Shown here: in pieces, positions 38,701 through 49,295 of the stretch
How positions within the stretch are numbered: the stretch's first letter is position 1
Layout of the letters: each line of letters opens with the position of its first letter
From: Apostichopus japonicus
Lineage: Eukaryota; Echinodermata; Holothuroidea; Aspidochirotida; Stichopodidae
DNA length: 64,000 bases
NCBI RefSeq assembly: GCF_037975245.1
Contig: NC_092563.1
Location: 26,850,960 to 26,914,959, forward strand
Direction: 5' to 3'
The notes under the pieces: generated by a model
Told to the model about the DNA's origin: nothing
Seen by the model: the letters and a program-made list of their open reading frames with translations, nothing else
Database searches by the model: none
Translations under genes and position numbers: made by a program

Positions 38701-38932
38701 TTATCCTTTACATAGAGTTAGTTCTAAAGAATCAAGATGCTACCTTTACATAGAGTTAGTTCTAAAGAATCAAGAATCAAGATTCTGCATTTACATAGAC
38801 TTAGTTCTAAAGAATCAAGATCCTACCTTTTACTGTGAGGTTTCTCTCTTGTGGATTAAAGTTTGGAAATTGGCCCATAGACAACTTTAGGAAGCTCAGG
38901 CACGTGACGACTACGAGGAAAACAGTATCCAT
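27280..38932 (-). CDS. Gene B: small secreted protein with two LDLa modules
   Basis: Predicted join on the minus strand is 38932-38827, 28450-28298 and 27503-27280 (160 aa). All introns are phase 1 and the frame is intact. Compared with gene A, exon 1 differs by one base (Thr19 to Met) and the last 180 bp of exon 3 are identical. The junction between module 1 and module 2 is densely substituted: EQPHICANIWKT in A is EHPAWCASKWEA in B, and DKEAKFNHV is DIEEKFNFI. Cysteines and both acidic boxes (FDE, DGSDE) are kept. Intron 1 is about 10.4 kb because it holds a 9.1-kb transposon. Intron 2 has donor GTCAGT. Expression therefore requires splicing across the insertion. Calls are the same as for A: extracellular, calcium-dependent binding module, partner unknown. 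Confidence 0.82.
28665..29040. repeat. Left subterminal GATATC palindrome array
   Basis: About 15 exact GATATC sites plus four one-base variants (GATATG, CATATC), mostly 20-21 bp apart. Units follow the form TTGNTGATATCANCAA, where the central 8 bp TGATATCA is palindromic and the flanks AATT or AAAT alternate. Spacing of two helical turns would put every palindrome on the same face of the DNA. Confidence 0.92.
29237..30311. mobile_element. hAT-like unit 1 of composite
   Basis: CAGGCGCGGCGGAACGG to GGTTCCGCCGCCACTG, about 1075 bp, near-identical in order and sequence to 34313-35389. It contains CTATCTAAGCGGAGCG, a nested MITE at 29543-29942 and the TTCACGGGGCGTGAAGACG block. No transposase is seen. 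Confidence 0.75.
29543..29942. mobile_element. Nested hAT MITE in unit 1
   Basis: CAGTGGCGGAGCTAGGGG to GGACGCTCCGCCACT, the reverse orientation of the family member at 10377-10757. Flanks AGTAAGTA and AGTAAGGG are a decayed 8-bp duplication; the equivalent in unit 2 starts with AGTAAGGA. Confidence 0.75.
30312..34312. other. 4.0-kb spacer of the composite, repeat debris
   Basis: Holds several repeat remnants. One has ATAGCTCCCAACT at about 30583 and AGTTGGGAGCTCTG at about 31079, which look like decayed hAT-type inverted ends. Two related blocks, GGGAGGGGGTGCCCCCTCC (30312) and GGGAGGGGGTGTCCCCCTCC (30654), are present. A PLE fragment lies at 33541-33860. No intact gene is recognised, including across the open frames at 30506-30856 and 33262-33523. 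Confidence 0.5.
33541..33860 (+). pseudogene. Penelope-like endonuclease C-terminal fragment
   Basis: The plus-strand frame contains SEHFNLPQHNIDCLKFAI, GNLSDHNKRNLKEFELILK and SHCHGLNRD, matching the C-terminal GIY-YIG region of the PLE at 24483-24775 with few changes. A frameshift destroys the terminal FLSGF motif. Only the last 300 bp or so of the PLE are present. Confidence 0.75.
34313..35389. mobile_element. hAT-like unit 2 of composite
   Basis: Near-identical direct copy of 29237-30311 and about 1077 bp long. It carries the same nested MITE (34631-35030) at the same internal position, so the units duplicated after the MITE had inserted. Confidence 0.75.
36759..37060 (-). pseudogene. 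Broken coiled-coil-like coding remnant
   Basis: On the minus strand, FHLGDCGKLDEAQIVIDRSS (upstream of 36962) continues as ILGEVERLLTGNDNASEAKE. After a one-frame change it reads KAKRNLERINASIDEHRFNS then IAAVHDQLLSIADAQAQPDG. Heptad-like Leu/Ile/Ala spacing and high Glu/Lys/Arg content suggest an alpha-helical coiled coil. It sits just inside the right GATATC array, so it may be the end of a gene once carried by the 9.1-kb transposon. I do not recognise the family. Confidence 0.45.
37165..37700. repeat. Right subterminal GATATC palindrome array
   Basis: About 24 exact GATATC sites plus two GATATG variants over some 535 bp, again mostly 20-21 bp apart in a TTGNTGATATCANCAAAT context. It is longer and more regular than the left array, especially at 37384-37695. 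At its inner edge the short sequence GTCACGGTTGAATTACTGAT is repeated directly (37153 and 37180). Confidence 0.92.
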
Positions 38933-39734
38933 GGCAACTGCAATGCAAAACAGGCGACACAATGTATACCATCAAAGTAAGTACTAAATGTGATACGAAT
39001 AATAAACTGTTGATAATTAATTATAATAACATTAGGTATGAATAGCATGAGATAAAAAAAATATCATAAATGTATAAATAATAGCAGCCGTACTACCTAC
39101 TTCAATGCAAGCAAATTCTCAAAAAGCAATACTTTATCCCAACGAGTATGCTTAGGAACATTGTTTCAACCAAGTTATAGACAACCAATTAGTTCAAGTT
39201 ATTTTAAAGGAGCAGTCTAGACTTATGGTTGAAATAAATACATTGAACATTTTGAAAACCAAAGAAGACGTTAAAAGATCAGTAGAACCACATATCAAAA
39301 AAATCTTGAAATTTGTCTCTTATGTCACCTTATATTTCAGGTTCGGTCTTAAATGGGATTTTAATTAACGTGCGCATTGAAACGTTTTACACTAAAGAAA
39401 GACGCTCTGGTGCCTTGAGTATACAATTTCACCAACAAAATAGAAAGAAACAGGAAGATATACTTTCAAGTTCAATATGTTCCAAGACTTCTCCAAAATC
39501 TCTTTTTACATACATTGGGAAAAACTTAAGCAAATATGTGTCTCATATTAGTCTCATATTCTGACGCTGGACATAGTCAATACATCCATTAAAATTTAAA
39601 ACATAGGGTAAGAAGTATAAAATAGTGCCATAGAAAAAAATTATAAAAGAAAATTATTATAATAATAATAATGATCATAATAATAATAATAATAACAAAG
39701 TCAAATTCAATATAAAATGAAGTCAAAATCTTAC

Positions 39735-39874
39735 CTTGTGTGTTGTTTTTTTTTTGACGGTGAATCTGCGAAAGATTGTTGAAACTTAAGCTCTTGTTTA
39801 GATTCTCGATGTCAAGCGATCCTCTGTTGATGGTGTCTTGTGTCAGAAGGCAATAATGTCGACTCCTTATATCC
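39735..39874 (-). promoter_or_regulatory. Gene B TATA-like element and non-coding first exon
   Basis: The minus-strand sequence is homologous to 19255-19391. The TATA element is altered to GATATAAGG (39865-39873), against TATATAAGG in gene A. The 5' exon is conserved to ACACAAG followed by GTAAGA at 39734. The single T-to-G change could weaken transcription of B relative to A (inference). Confidence 0.6.
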
Positions 39875-41120
39875 ATGTTCTTCTTATTCTGTACCATTGT
39901 TCACTTCACCACAAAACCAGGCTATTTATTTCTCAAGATGGTGACACCGCAAAGAAAGTGCAACATGATTCTAGAGCTAACAGTGAAACCACAAAATAAG
40001 GCGATAAAAGGCTATATGATAGAGGTTAGACATTTCCGCAAATGCGGTCATCGATATATATAGCCTCAACTATTGGAAAGATTTTATGAAGAGGGGTTGG
40101 GTGGCTGCACTTGGTTTATTGTGGCCGACCCCTATGTAGGGGAGTCTGGGGTCCACCACCAGAAACAAAATTAATTTTTTAAACGCCAAACTGGTGCATA
40201 TGTTAATATAGTAACAATTTTCAACAAAATTAGTAATTGTTCGGTTAATATAGAAACAATTTACGACAAAATGTCAAAATTCTTAATTCTAAGAAGCATG
40301 AAATTCAACATTTTTTTGGCTGCAAAATGACGGCGAAAGATCATTTATCAAATGTCATCAATTGAACTATTGGCAGCACAGTGATAAACTGGTCACTAAG
40401 AAACTAAGAAATCTCGTCAATTCAACATTTTGCAAGCAAAATTATGAATTATACGACTCACATCAGAAAGCCATCATAAGTCGTAAAATATTGAGATGCT
40501 TTTGCATACACCTAACAGATTTAAATTCTTGTCAAAGAACTAAACCCTATAGTTTTCTTGCTTTAAGGGAAGTAAATATTTATTCTAACTTGATGATTTG
40601 TGAGACTGTAAATGGTGACCTTCTTCAAAATGGGAACGTCTTCAGTGTTGTTTGCTTTCTTGACTTGTGAATTAGATACTTATATAAGTCAATAGTAATA
40701 AGCTGGGTAGCGCCGAAATATGATATATTGTATACTATATTACCATTTCAGATTCCTGATTCGATTTAAAAAAAAAAACTGCAACTCAAACATCGACGGC
40801 TTTCTAAACCGAGTTTCGTTTACCTTCTAAACCATTTTTGGGGTCAACATGAGCCTCCCAATCCCCTGCACCCCGGCTCCACAACTTCCAAAATGGACGT
40901 GGGTAAGGGGGGGGGGCTTCAGTTTGTACCTTATCAGGTATACAGACGCGATGCCTATATTTCAGTATTTGAGTTGATTCGAACTCCTAATGACGTTAAA
41001 ATGTTGTTACTTTAAGTGGCTATACTGCATTGTCAATTACACTGCGGGAGAAGGGGGGGGGGGGTCTGAGGGGGTGAAGTTTTTATTCATATTCCTTTTC
41101 ATGTGGAAATTTCATGTGGA

Positions 41121-42153
41121 AACAAAAGAAAGAAATCATTAAGTGTCGTCACCAACTATATACCAATATGCATACAGAGTTACAATGGTCAGTTATGTTC
41201 ATGCGCCAAGAAGATTTACTGTCACATTGAAAGAGTTTCTTTTATTTCTCATTTGGATAAGGTCAATGTAGGCCAATGTAATTTGGAAGGTGCAGAAAAT
41301 TTATAATAAAATCTAGATCCTGAAATGAGTCAGTAGTTTTGATATTAACTGGTTTACAACAATGGTCGTAGGAACACCTTTGACAGTAAGGCAGGAATTG
41401 TTTTTGTTCTCCATCTCTGCCCCCCCCCCACCACACCCCAACCACGTGTACGTACACCTTTTCTAACTCGGGGTACACACCTCATTAGGTTAGCTTAACA
41501 CGTTACAGTCATGATAAAGTTATCTGCCTTCATCGCCTGTTGAGCACATTGAAAAATAAGATTTTTCTGGAGTATTTCTCCGACCAACCGCCGACTCTCT
41601 AACCTCCCCAACCCCCACCCCTTACCCGTACCCCCACACACATACCCGCATACGAACACACATACACACTTTTTAGGGGCTTCTTATGTCATTGAATATG
41701 ATAAAACTGTATGAAGACCATGATGTTAACTTCCTGGTACAGATTTTCAAAAGGTAAATGCTGTGATTAATTCAACCATATAATGCAATTCTATTAAAAA
41801 AAAAAAAAAGTACCGTATAATTTTATGACTTTTGTTTTCTAAATTATTTATACCTCTTCCTGGTAAAGTCATTCTTTTTCACTGTGCATTCAAACGATTA
41901 GTTCACAGAATTATTCTTTCTACAACGAGAAAAGGGAAATTCTTTGTAACTTTGATAATGAAAAAAAAAGAGGACTGCCCTCGTGACAAAAGGCTGTTTA
42001 AATAGATAAGGCTTTTATTGAACCAGGACTAATAGATCAAGTTTAGTCATTCAAATGAAATGAAGCTTCAAATGAGTCATTCCAGGCTGCTTTATTTCCG
42101 TAACCTATCTCGCTTTAATCAGTGTAGCCTACAGTATAGTGATTACGAATACA
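41121..42153. other. Intergenic DNA, nothing recognised
   Basis: No gene seen. C-rich tracts occur near 41420 and 41600-41640. Confidence 0.4.
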
Positions 42154-42733
42154 TAAAAGGATTGGTTCAGGTGTTTGACATGTCTATTTTGTATGAAATA
42201 GCACAAAAAGACACAAAGAACAGTAAAGAAACTACCATGATAGCATGCTCTGTTAAGGAGATATGACACTTTGAAGATATCAAAATTTCTTTGAAAACGA
42301 CTGGTGTAGAAAGACTAACTGTGAAGGTGTGATGTCACATCCTCACTTCCTTAACATCTGTGAATATATTTCTTGAAAAATTATTTACATTTTTTAACAC
42401 ATTTGAAAATAATATAATCAAAAATTCTTCAGATGTTTAATCTCAAACACTTCCTTGGACAAATATGAGATCTCCTGACATATCTTTTGATTGAAAGTCA
42501 TGAAATCTCACAAAATATTTAGAGAAAAAAACAAAGACTTTTCAGGAATGTGAGGATGTGACATCACAGCTAGTCAGATTTCAGCAGTTTCTACACAATC
42601 TGATAAAACTTTACACTTGAATATCTCTTTAACCGAAAAAGATATTTGAACAGTTTTTTTCCACCATTGTGTTTCTTTTATTGTCCTCTTTCATATAACA
42701 TAAACATGTATGACAACTGAACCAATCCTTTAA
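42154..42733. mobile_element. TIR element of about 580 bp
   Basis: Inverted ends AAAGGATTGGTTCAG (42156) and CTGAACCAATCCTTT (42717-42731) are present. Inner inverted blocks include GTGATGTCACATCCTCAC (42332) and GTGAGGATGTGACATCAC (42551). Non-coding, with no clear target duplication. Confidence 0.65.
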
Positions 42734-45700
42734 GGATCGGCTTGGATTATTCATTATGAAGCTGATGACATTCGTTCAATTGAATACGAAACCAAATACC
42801 AAGCAATTGTAAATTATACCTTTAAACGGTATAACGACCCCGACCTCCCACCCCACCCCACCCCACACCACCCCACCCATACCAATCTCCACGTCCTTTG
42901 CTCTAAACCGCATCCATATATACATATAGCCTACACATATCAGCTGCTCAAATATATGAAAGGATAAATCAGGGTTAATCTAAGTTTGAACAAGGAACTT
43001 TTACTATATGTATCCAGTGTCATTTGCCTGTAGTCTATTTTTCTCTCGAGATAATGAAAATCGAAAAATTTGCATCATAAAATGTGCAGTTGCGCACTGA
43101 TAACAAAACGCTTCTGCTTCCTGTATTTTACATTTTTACTGTTATGACTCACCTGTAAATTGGATAGTTTCTTATTTTACCTATTAACTCCGGCGTTGTT
43201 TATATATAGGAGCTTTGATTCATCACTAGATCGACATACACTGTAACTATAACAGTAAGAATCATCAATCGGAGAAAGTGATCGAGCACAAACTGCAGTG
43301 GTCATTTCCCATCCCCTATCCTCCCCCACCCCCCAAATTCCAAACCCCTTCCCTGTCCCACTTTCAAACAGGTCACATTTTTCTTTCCACGTTGAAAAAT
43401 ATTTCAACTATGAAGCAAGTCAGATTAATGACCGTGAGATAGAGATGTACAGACGCAATAAAAGAGGTAGTAAGAATTAAAGGGCGTCATCATCCTCTCT
43501 TACCCCACCCCTAACCCCCCCCCCCCCACCACTCTAACCCAAACCCTTCCTTGTCACGTTGCTGTCAACTCCCGTTCGGTGGTGTTTCGACAACCTTGAT
43601 GAAATATGGCTCTATGTACCATAAAAGCTGAATCACCAGGTGACTAACCAAAATAGTAGAATTATAGAAGTCTTTCCTCAAAGTACATATAAGGATATAG
43701 GCCTATATATATATTGTGGTAAGCTATTTCCGTGAACTCCCTAGTAAACGGAGAAGAAGGACCAGGGTTATGTATAACAATCACACGCTATATTATTTGT
43801 ACTTCTAGTAGGCTATTATTCACTATTCCAGTTTGTTTTCACTTCCTCATTCCAAAGAAAACCACTTTCAATTCAAATGCTTTCAATTGCAATAAAAAAA
43901 ATCAAACCTATAGGACTGTTCGAATTAAAAAAAAAAAAAAAACTTTTCCATTCAAAGTTTAGTTCCAATCAACCACAATAGTAAGTTTGTGGTCCTATTA
44001 CGCCAAACAGAAAGAAATGTTGTGGTTAAGCGTTACTAAAGGAAAGATTGATCTGAAATTGCATAAAATGAGCCGTCGTAGCATAAGTTTTGACATAATT
44101 GAAGAGCTCTTCGAAACCACACAAACGTGTAAACCAAAAACAAATAGACTTCATCAACAACGGCGTATCGGTTTTCTCTCTGAAAAGCATTACCTCTTTG
44201 GCTGTTCGAATCCATCAGAAATATTATAAAAAGGTAAGCCCATTCGTACACTTTTTTTTAATTGTTACCATGAATGTTTTAAAACAAACAGTTTGGTTAA
44301 TTTCTGTGTTTGTTTATTTGTGTATTTTTAAACGTTGTTTATTAAATTTATTCTATGGTATGACAAACAATCTTTGTACTCCGTTATATAATTTGCACGT
44401 CGAGCCACACATAATGATACTATGTTATACGTGATTGATTTGACCGAAACTTAAAGGTAATCAGTACAGGCCCCAAATTATAGCACGCTATAATTGCTAG
44501 AAAGTTTTCAAATGTAATTTTCTGGAGGTCTTTACCTTCCAAATTGTTCTCAGACATTTTTAAGGAACACACAAGATGACTGTATGGCTATAAGTGAGGA
44601 AAATTTCCTCGAAGGTTGTAATGAAAACGGTTCAAGAATTTTGACCAAAGGTGACCATATTTCAATATCTAGCATATTCGGGGCCAATACAGCATACCGC
44701 CCCCATCATGCTCGAATATGAAACGAACACACAAACTATCTTGTCGCTTGGCTATAACTATAGCATAGATACCAACAATAGTCAGTTTACCAATCACTGC
44801 ATGCAACAAGACAGTCATCACTACGACAACAAATGCTGAAAGTTAAGTAAAAACCTTCGTTTGAATAAACGTTACACTTTTTCATTGAAGAATTGCACAA
44901 TATCGATTCCATTCAAAAGTACATATTTGAGAAAGATTAACAAATATTTTTCAAGACGAAACTCTGAGATATTGACAAGTATCGTATTTTTTTCAGTCGT
45001 TTTTTTGTTTGTTTTTTGTTTGTGCTCTTTTTAATAGTTAGATATTATTTGATTATACGTGCGCTTGGTAAGTTGTTCGAGAAGTATAAGGAAAAAAGGA
45101 GAATTTGATCTTTTACAAACTATTTTGCGAAATATCTACCAGCAAACGAAGCTAACATTTAGCCTACCACTGTTTTCAAGATATAAATACATTTGGCAAT
45201 GAGATTTTAACCAAAAATATGATCATATTTTATATTTTCATGAAAAATCTTTCATTGAAAACATTGTTTGCATAACGTTGCGTTTGTAATTTGTGCGTGG
45301 CGCAACCGGTTATGCAGTTCTATGGGGATAGCAACCGCACTCCGACGCCCGCTGCTAATCATAGCCTAGTCATTTATACCCGTTATGACCCCCAAACAAT
45401 ATTCATGTCAGTTGGCATTGTCTGGAGTCTAAACTTGATTAAGTTAAGCAATAATTCGTTTTCATCAGATCAAAAAAACCGGGGGCGCCATTATATCAGT
45501 GTTTAATAATGTGCGGCAGAATAAGGTCACGTGATCATACTGTTATACCATTTCTGTTATCACGATGAACACAGAAAATGTTGACTTTCCCATCGGCTGT
45601 TGACCTTCAAAAATGTATGATATATTAACATCGATGGGCTACAACCCCCTAGAATATCCGCACTTATGATCAACTTTGAACCAACCGGAGATTTTAGAAA

Positions 45701-46029
45701 CCATTTGTTTGGAGAGCGATAGAGGGCGACCCTCCCGATCATGCCCTTCCATACACATGTTCGCTTAAAATTGTACATAGATATTGCTGGCATATTTTCG
45801 TTTGACAGAAACACTATGGGTAATGTGGTTAGGTGGGGGGGGGGGTTGGGTAACATCTGCCACCGTGTTTCCTGTAAACAACCGTGCCGCCTTCCACGCA
45901 CGTTTCCTTGACCCGTTGCATTGTATATATATGATATACGTCGTTTTCAGCTTCTATAGTTCTATCAGATTTCCGATGCCTTTATATTCTGATATTCACG
46001 TATAAATGTCTCTCCCTTTTAATAGAAAA
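42734..46029. other. Upstream region of gene C, nothing else recognised
   Basis: Contains C-rich tracts (42840-42880, 43320-43345, 43515-43530) and a few short open frames of no recognisable family. A non-coding first exon for gene C is expected by analogy with A but could not be located. Confidence 0.4.
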
Positions 46030-46149
46030 ATGAACCATCTGCAAGTCTTCGCTATTTTGATGTCTACATTCGTAGCAGTTGCTCTTGGACAAAACGACAG
46101 CTTAGTGTTAAGTAAGTGAGAAAACTTGTTCACTCGTTTCCAAGCACCA

Positions 46150-46235
<86 letters not shown>

Positions 46236-46624
46236 ATATACTCATTACGATTTTCATGTATATATATTCATTTGCCTTTGTCGTTTACCTCCATTGCATT
46301 AACATAAAGTCTGTTTAAAGTATCTCTTTCGAGATCCGGCTTTAGGAATCACAAATGATTTTCGAGTTGGATAGCATCATGTTTGATCTCTAGAGTAGGG
46401 CAAAATATGTCACCAAAAACAGAACTAGTATTGTTCGATATAGGTGACAAACGCCTACAGTGGAATTACGATCTTCCTTACCGGTTTCGAACCTCTGGAC
46501 ATACAATCAGCGTCCATAGCCTAGTGGTTAGGGTGTCCGCGTACAGAGCGGGAGGCCCGTGGTTCGAATCCCGGTGGAGGCTGAAAGTTTTTTCACTGTT
46601 CTTGATTTTCCAACTCATTACGAT

Positions 46625-46674
<50 letters not shown>

Positions 46675-48651
46675 CCGTAGTAACTCATGACTACAGGAAC
46701 CATGTGAAAAATGAATATGCAGTGTTTTCGAGAGCTGAACATTGAGAGTGAGTGCCACCTGAATATGTATATCGTTCCTTTTTGACCAATTACAAAGCTT
46801 CAAGTCGTTATTTAGACAATGCTTCATTATAACGTTGTATATATGCACCCATATACTGTTAATTTCTTAACTTGTATTCTTAGCGATACTCTATTAACAT
46901 GTGAGTACGTCATATTTCTTTCCAATGCACTCCAAAGTATCCACACACCCTCCTCTGGTACAACAGTATACAACAGTTGGTATTATGTCCATTAACAGCT
47001 ACCGTACCTTCTGTAATGTTGGTTTATTTGGTTGTCCGTTCATTATTTTGTTTGTTTGTTGATTTTGTTTTTCCCCTGAACAGTTGAAATTTTGTTATTC
47101 AAAAAAAAAGGTTTTATGTAGGCACCGACAATTACAAAGGATTGCGCTGGCTGGGGAGGTAATATGTATATTATATTTGTGTTTTTATGATTTTATCACA
47201 GGAAATCCTCGATACACCTTCGACTGCTCCAGTTCGTTTGCAGACAGACTACGAGAACAAGGCAAACTATTTGAATGCGGCGTGGACAACCTATGTATTG
47301 ATGCCAGTAAAGACGTATGTGACTCTACCGTGAACTGTGATAACTTCATTGATGAAAGCGACTGCGATGATGAATGGCTGGGTAGGTGTTATTATTATAA
47401 TATCAGACATGCTGCTATATGGAATCCATATAGAAACCATGAACACGGTTTTAAATGTTCTCAATGGACAGATACGTGTATACGTACTACTATAGGTTAC
47501 AAATATTACATAGTAGGCCTACACCTATGTCACACCTATTTATTTACTTTTTAAGTTGTTCAGAGCTACACTAACACCATGAATACGGTAATTGTTATTG
47601 TTTTATATAGGCTACATAAATATGTTTAGATGTAGTAGAGTCAGTTTTTTTCCCCCTTTCTTCCGCCATTCCCTAGCAAGTCCCCTCTCCTTTTCCAAGC
47701 CACTGTTGTTTCCCTTAGGCGCCATATTGTTATGCGTTGAGGTTTGTGTACCTATTCCGTACAAGAAAAGTTAATTACTCACTGAGTTCGTTACAGAGTG
47801 TGTTCCGTAGGCTATTCGTACCGAGTATCACAGATGGTTTGAAATTCAGGGGGCTATTGTAGTATGGCTGAGATGCTGAAGGGAAGATGGGCGCTAGGGC
47901 GGAACGAACTTTCGGAACACCCTATATTAAATCAACTATGTAATAGGTACCATATATAGTCAAAAAAAAGGGGCAAATGTTAAGGGATGGGGGAAGAGGG
48001 GGAAGCAAACGCCGTGCATGGGACAGTAGGACAATCGGCTTTGATTTGAGGGGACAAACCAAAACGTTACCATAAAACAACTTTCCGACAACTTTTCATT
48101 TCGCGTCACCAATTTCTATAGTTGAATGTTCTAATTATTTCAACAAAAGGGCACATTCTAGTTATTTTATTTTTAGTATTTACAACCCCCGCTCCTTTTT
48201 AATTATACCGTGATTTGATTTTTCAACAAGGGTACGTTTTACCACCAAAAGGGTGCATGCTTCTTAGTTATGAAGGCTTCCCGATGTGTTTCATAATAAA
48301 ACTGCCATGTGGGCAAGTTCCCCCTGTGTCCCCTGGCTTTGGGGAAAAGTCCCCCCCCCCCTGTTTCCACGGGCATTTGAGGGGAGGGCATGTTTTACCA
48401 GGAAATCAATGATTTTGTCTCTCTTTTTATACACAGACAATTGTTTAATCGACATTAACGACATAATTTTAGGGATAAAACCCTTCCGATTATTCCAGTG
48501 TACAGACGGTATGTGTATAAATGAATGCCAAGTGTGTGACGGTGTTTACATGGACTGTGTCGACGGATCCGACGAACACCCTGAAAAATGTAAGATTGAA
48601 TCAAACAGACCAAATCCTCAGCGATGCGCAAATTACAACAGAAGACGCTGA
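46030..48651 (+). CDS. Gene C: divergent two-LDLa secreted paralogue
   Basis: Predicted join is 46030-46111, 47202-47381 and 48437-48651 (158 aa), all phase 1. The acceptor before the start reads TTTTAATAG. Residues 1-20 are a signal peptide starting [12 protein letters not shown]. Exon 2 (60 codons) encodes an LDLa module of classic form: [19 protein letters not shown] leading into [12 protein letters not shown]. Exon 3 encodes [18 protein letters not shown], then [13 protein letters not shown], parallel to module 2 of A, B and D. The C-terminus ends in basic NRRR. It is the most divergent member: module 1 differs in length and sequence while the exon plan is constant. Intron 1 contains a SINE and (AT)n tracts. 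AATAAA occurs near 48854. The role is unknown. Confidence 0.82.
46151..46233. repeat. (AT)n microsatellite in gene C intron 1
   Basis: AT dinucleotides just 40 bp downstream of the exon 1 donor, ending at a partial SINE tail (CTCATTACGATTTTCA at 46241). Confidence 0.95.
46239..46628 (+). mobile_element. tRNA-derived SINE, copy 2, extended form
   Basis: The tRNA-like head is at 46510-46581 (72 nt, A box TAGCCTAGTGG, B box GGTTCGAATCC). It is preceded by the same leader as copy 1 and, further upstream, a partial tail plus about 170 bp also present in the minus-strand copy at 53985-54140. It ends in ATTACGATTTTCA and (AT)n (46629-46672). It lies in intron 1 of gene C in the sense orientation. 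Confidence 0.8.
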
Positions 48652-49140
48652 GCACTGCACCGTTGGCCGTTACCATTATAAACAACACGCATATAGATGT
48701 ACCGTATCCTCTGAAATGAATGCGTGAAGATAGTCGACGTGGAGATATTTAAAATGCTGTTAATATATATAAATATTGGTTTATTGTGTTTTTTAATTTA
48801 AAGAAGTTAAGTATAGGACAAATCAAACACAGTCCAGTTTAAAAAAACAAAAAACAATAAAACAATGTTAACTATGAATGAGAGCTTCAGAACTCTGGAA
48901 GCCCGTCTTGGGTATTGTTCAGACACAGAACAAACATAAGATCTGTTACTACGCTCATCTTCAAATGAATGCAAATAAATCACCTATTACCAATGATATT
49001 TACCTTTGGTCATGTTGTTAATATGCCCTTAGAAATGAATATTCACATATATAGGTATCCGTTATGTATCAATTGTACATTATATCAGTTAAGCCAGTTG
49101 ATCAGTCCCTTCAGGTTTCTTAGCAGAATCTGAAACTGCG

Positions 49141-49141
<1 letters not shown>
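48652..49141. other. Gene C downstream region
   Basis: AT-rich 3' flank with AATAAA near 48854. No other feature is seen. Confidence 0.4.
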
Positions 49142-49178
<37 letters not shown>

Positions 49179-49249
49179 TTCTATATATATATATATATTG
49201 TTCTTGATTTTCCAGCTCATTACGATTTTCATTTATATTTATTTATATA

Positions 49250-49285
<36 letters not shown>
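49142..49285. repeat. (AT)n tracts around a SINE-tail fragment
   Basis: Three AT runs surround TTGTTCTTGATTTTCCAGC, then CATTACGATTTTCA (49200-49232), the tail of the tRNA-SINE without its head. Confidence 0.8.

Positions 49286-49295
<10 letters not shown>

Larger units (their letters stand above)
25922..41120 (-). repeat. Right arm of large inverted duplication (gene B)
   Basis: Inverted match of 15645-24234, beginning at ATGAGACTCATACATATAATT and continuing through the LINE copy, gene B exons 3 and 2, the 9.1-kb insertion, exon 1, the promoter and the poly-C block near 40905. It lacks the extra promoter copy and the 17.0-18.5 kb segment of the left arm. On that point it appears to keep the older arrangement. 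Confidence 0.93.
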
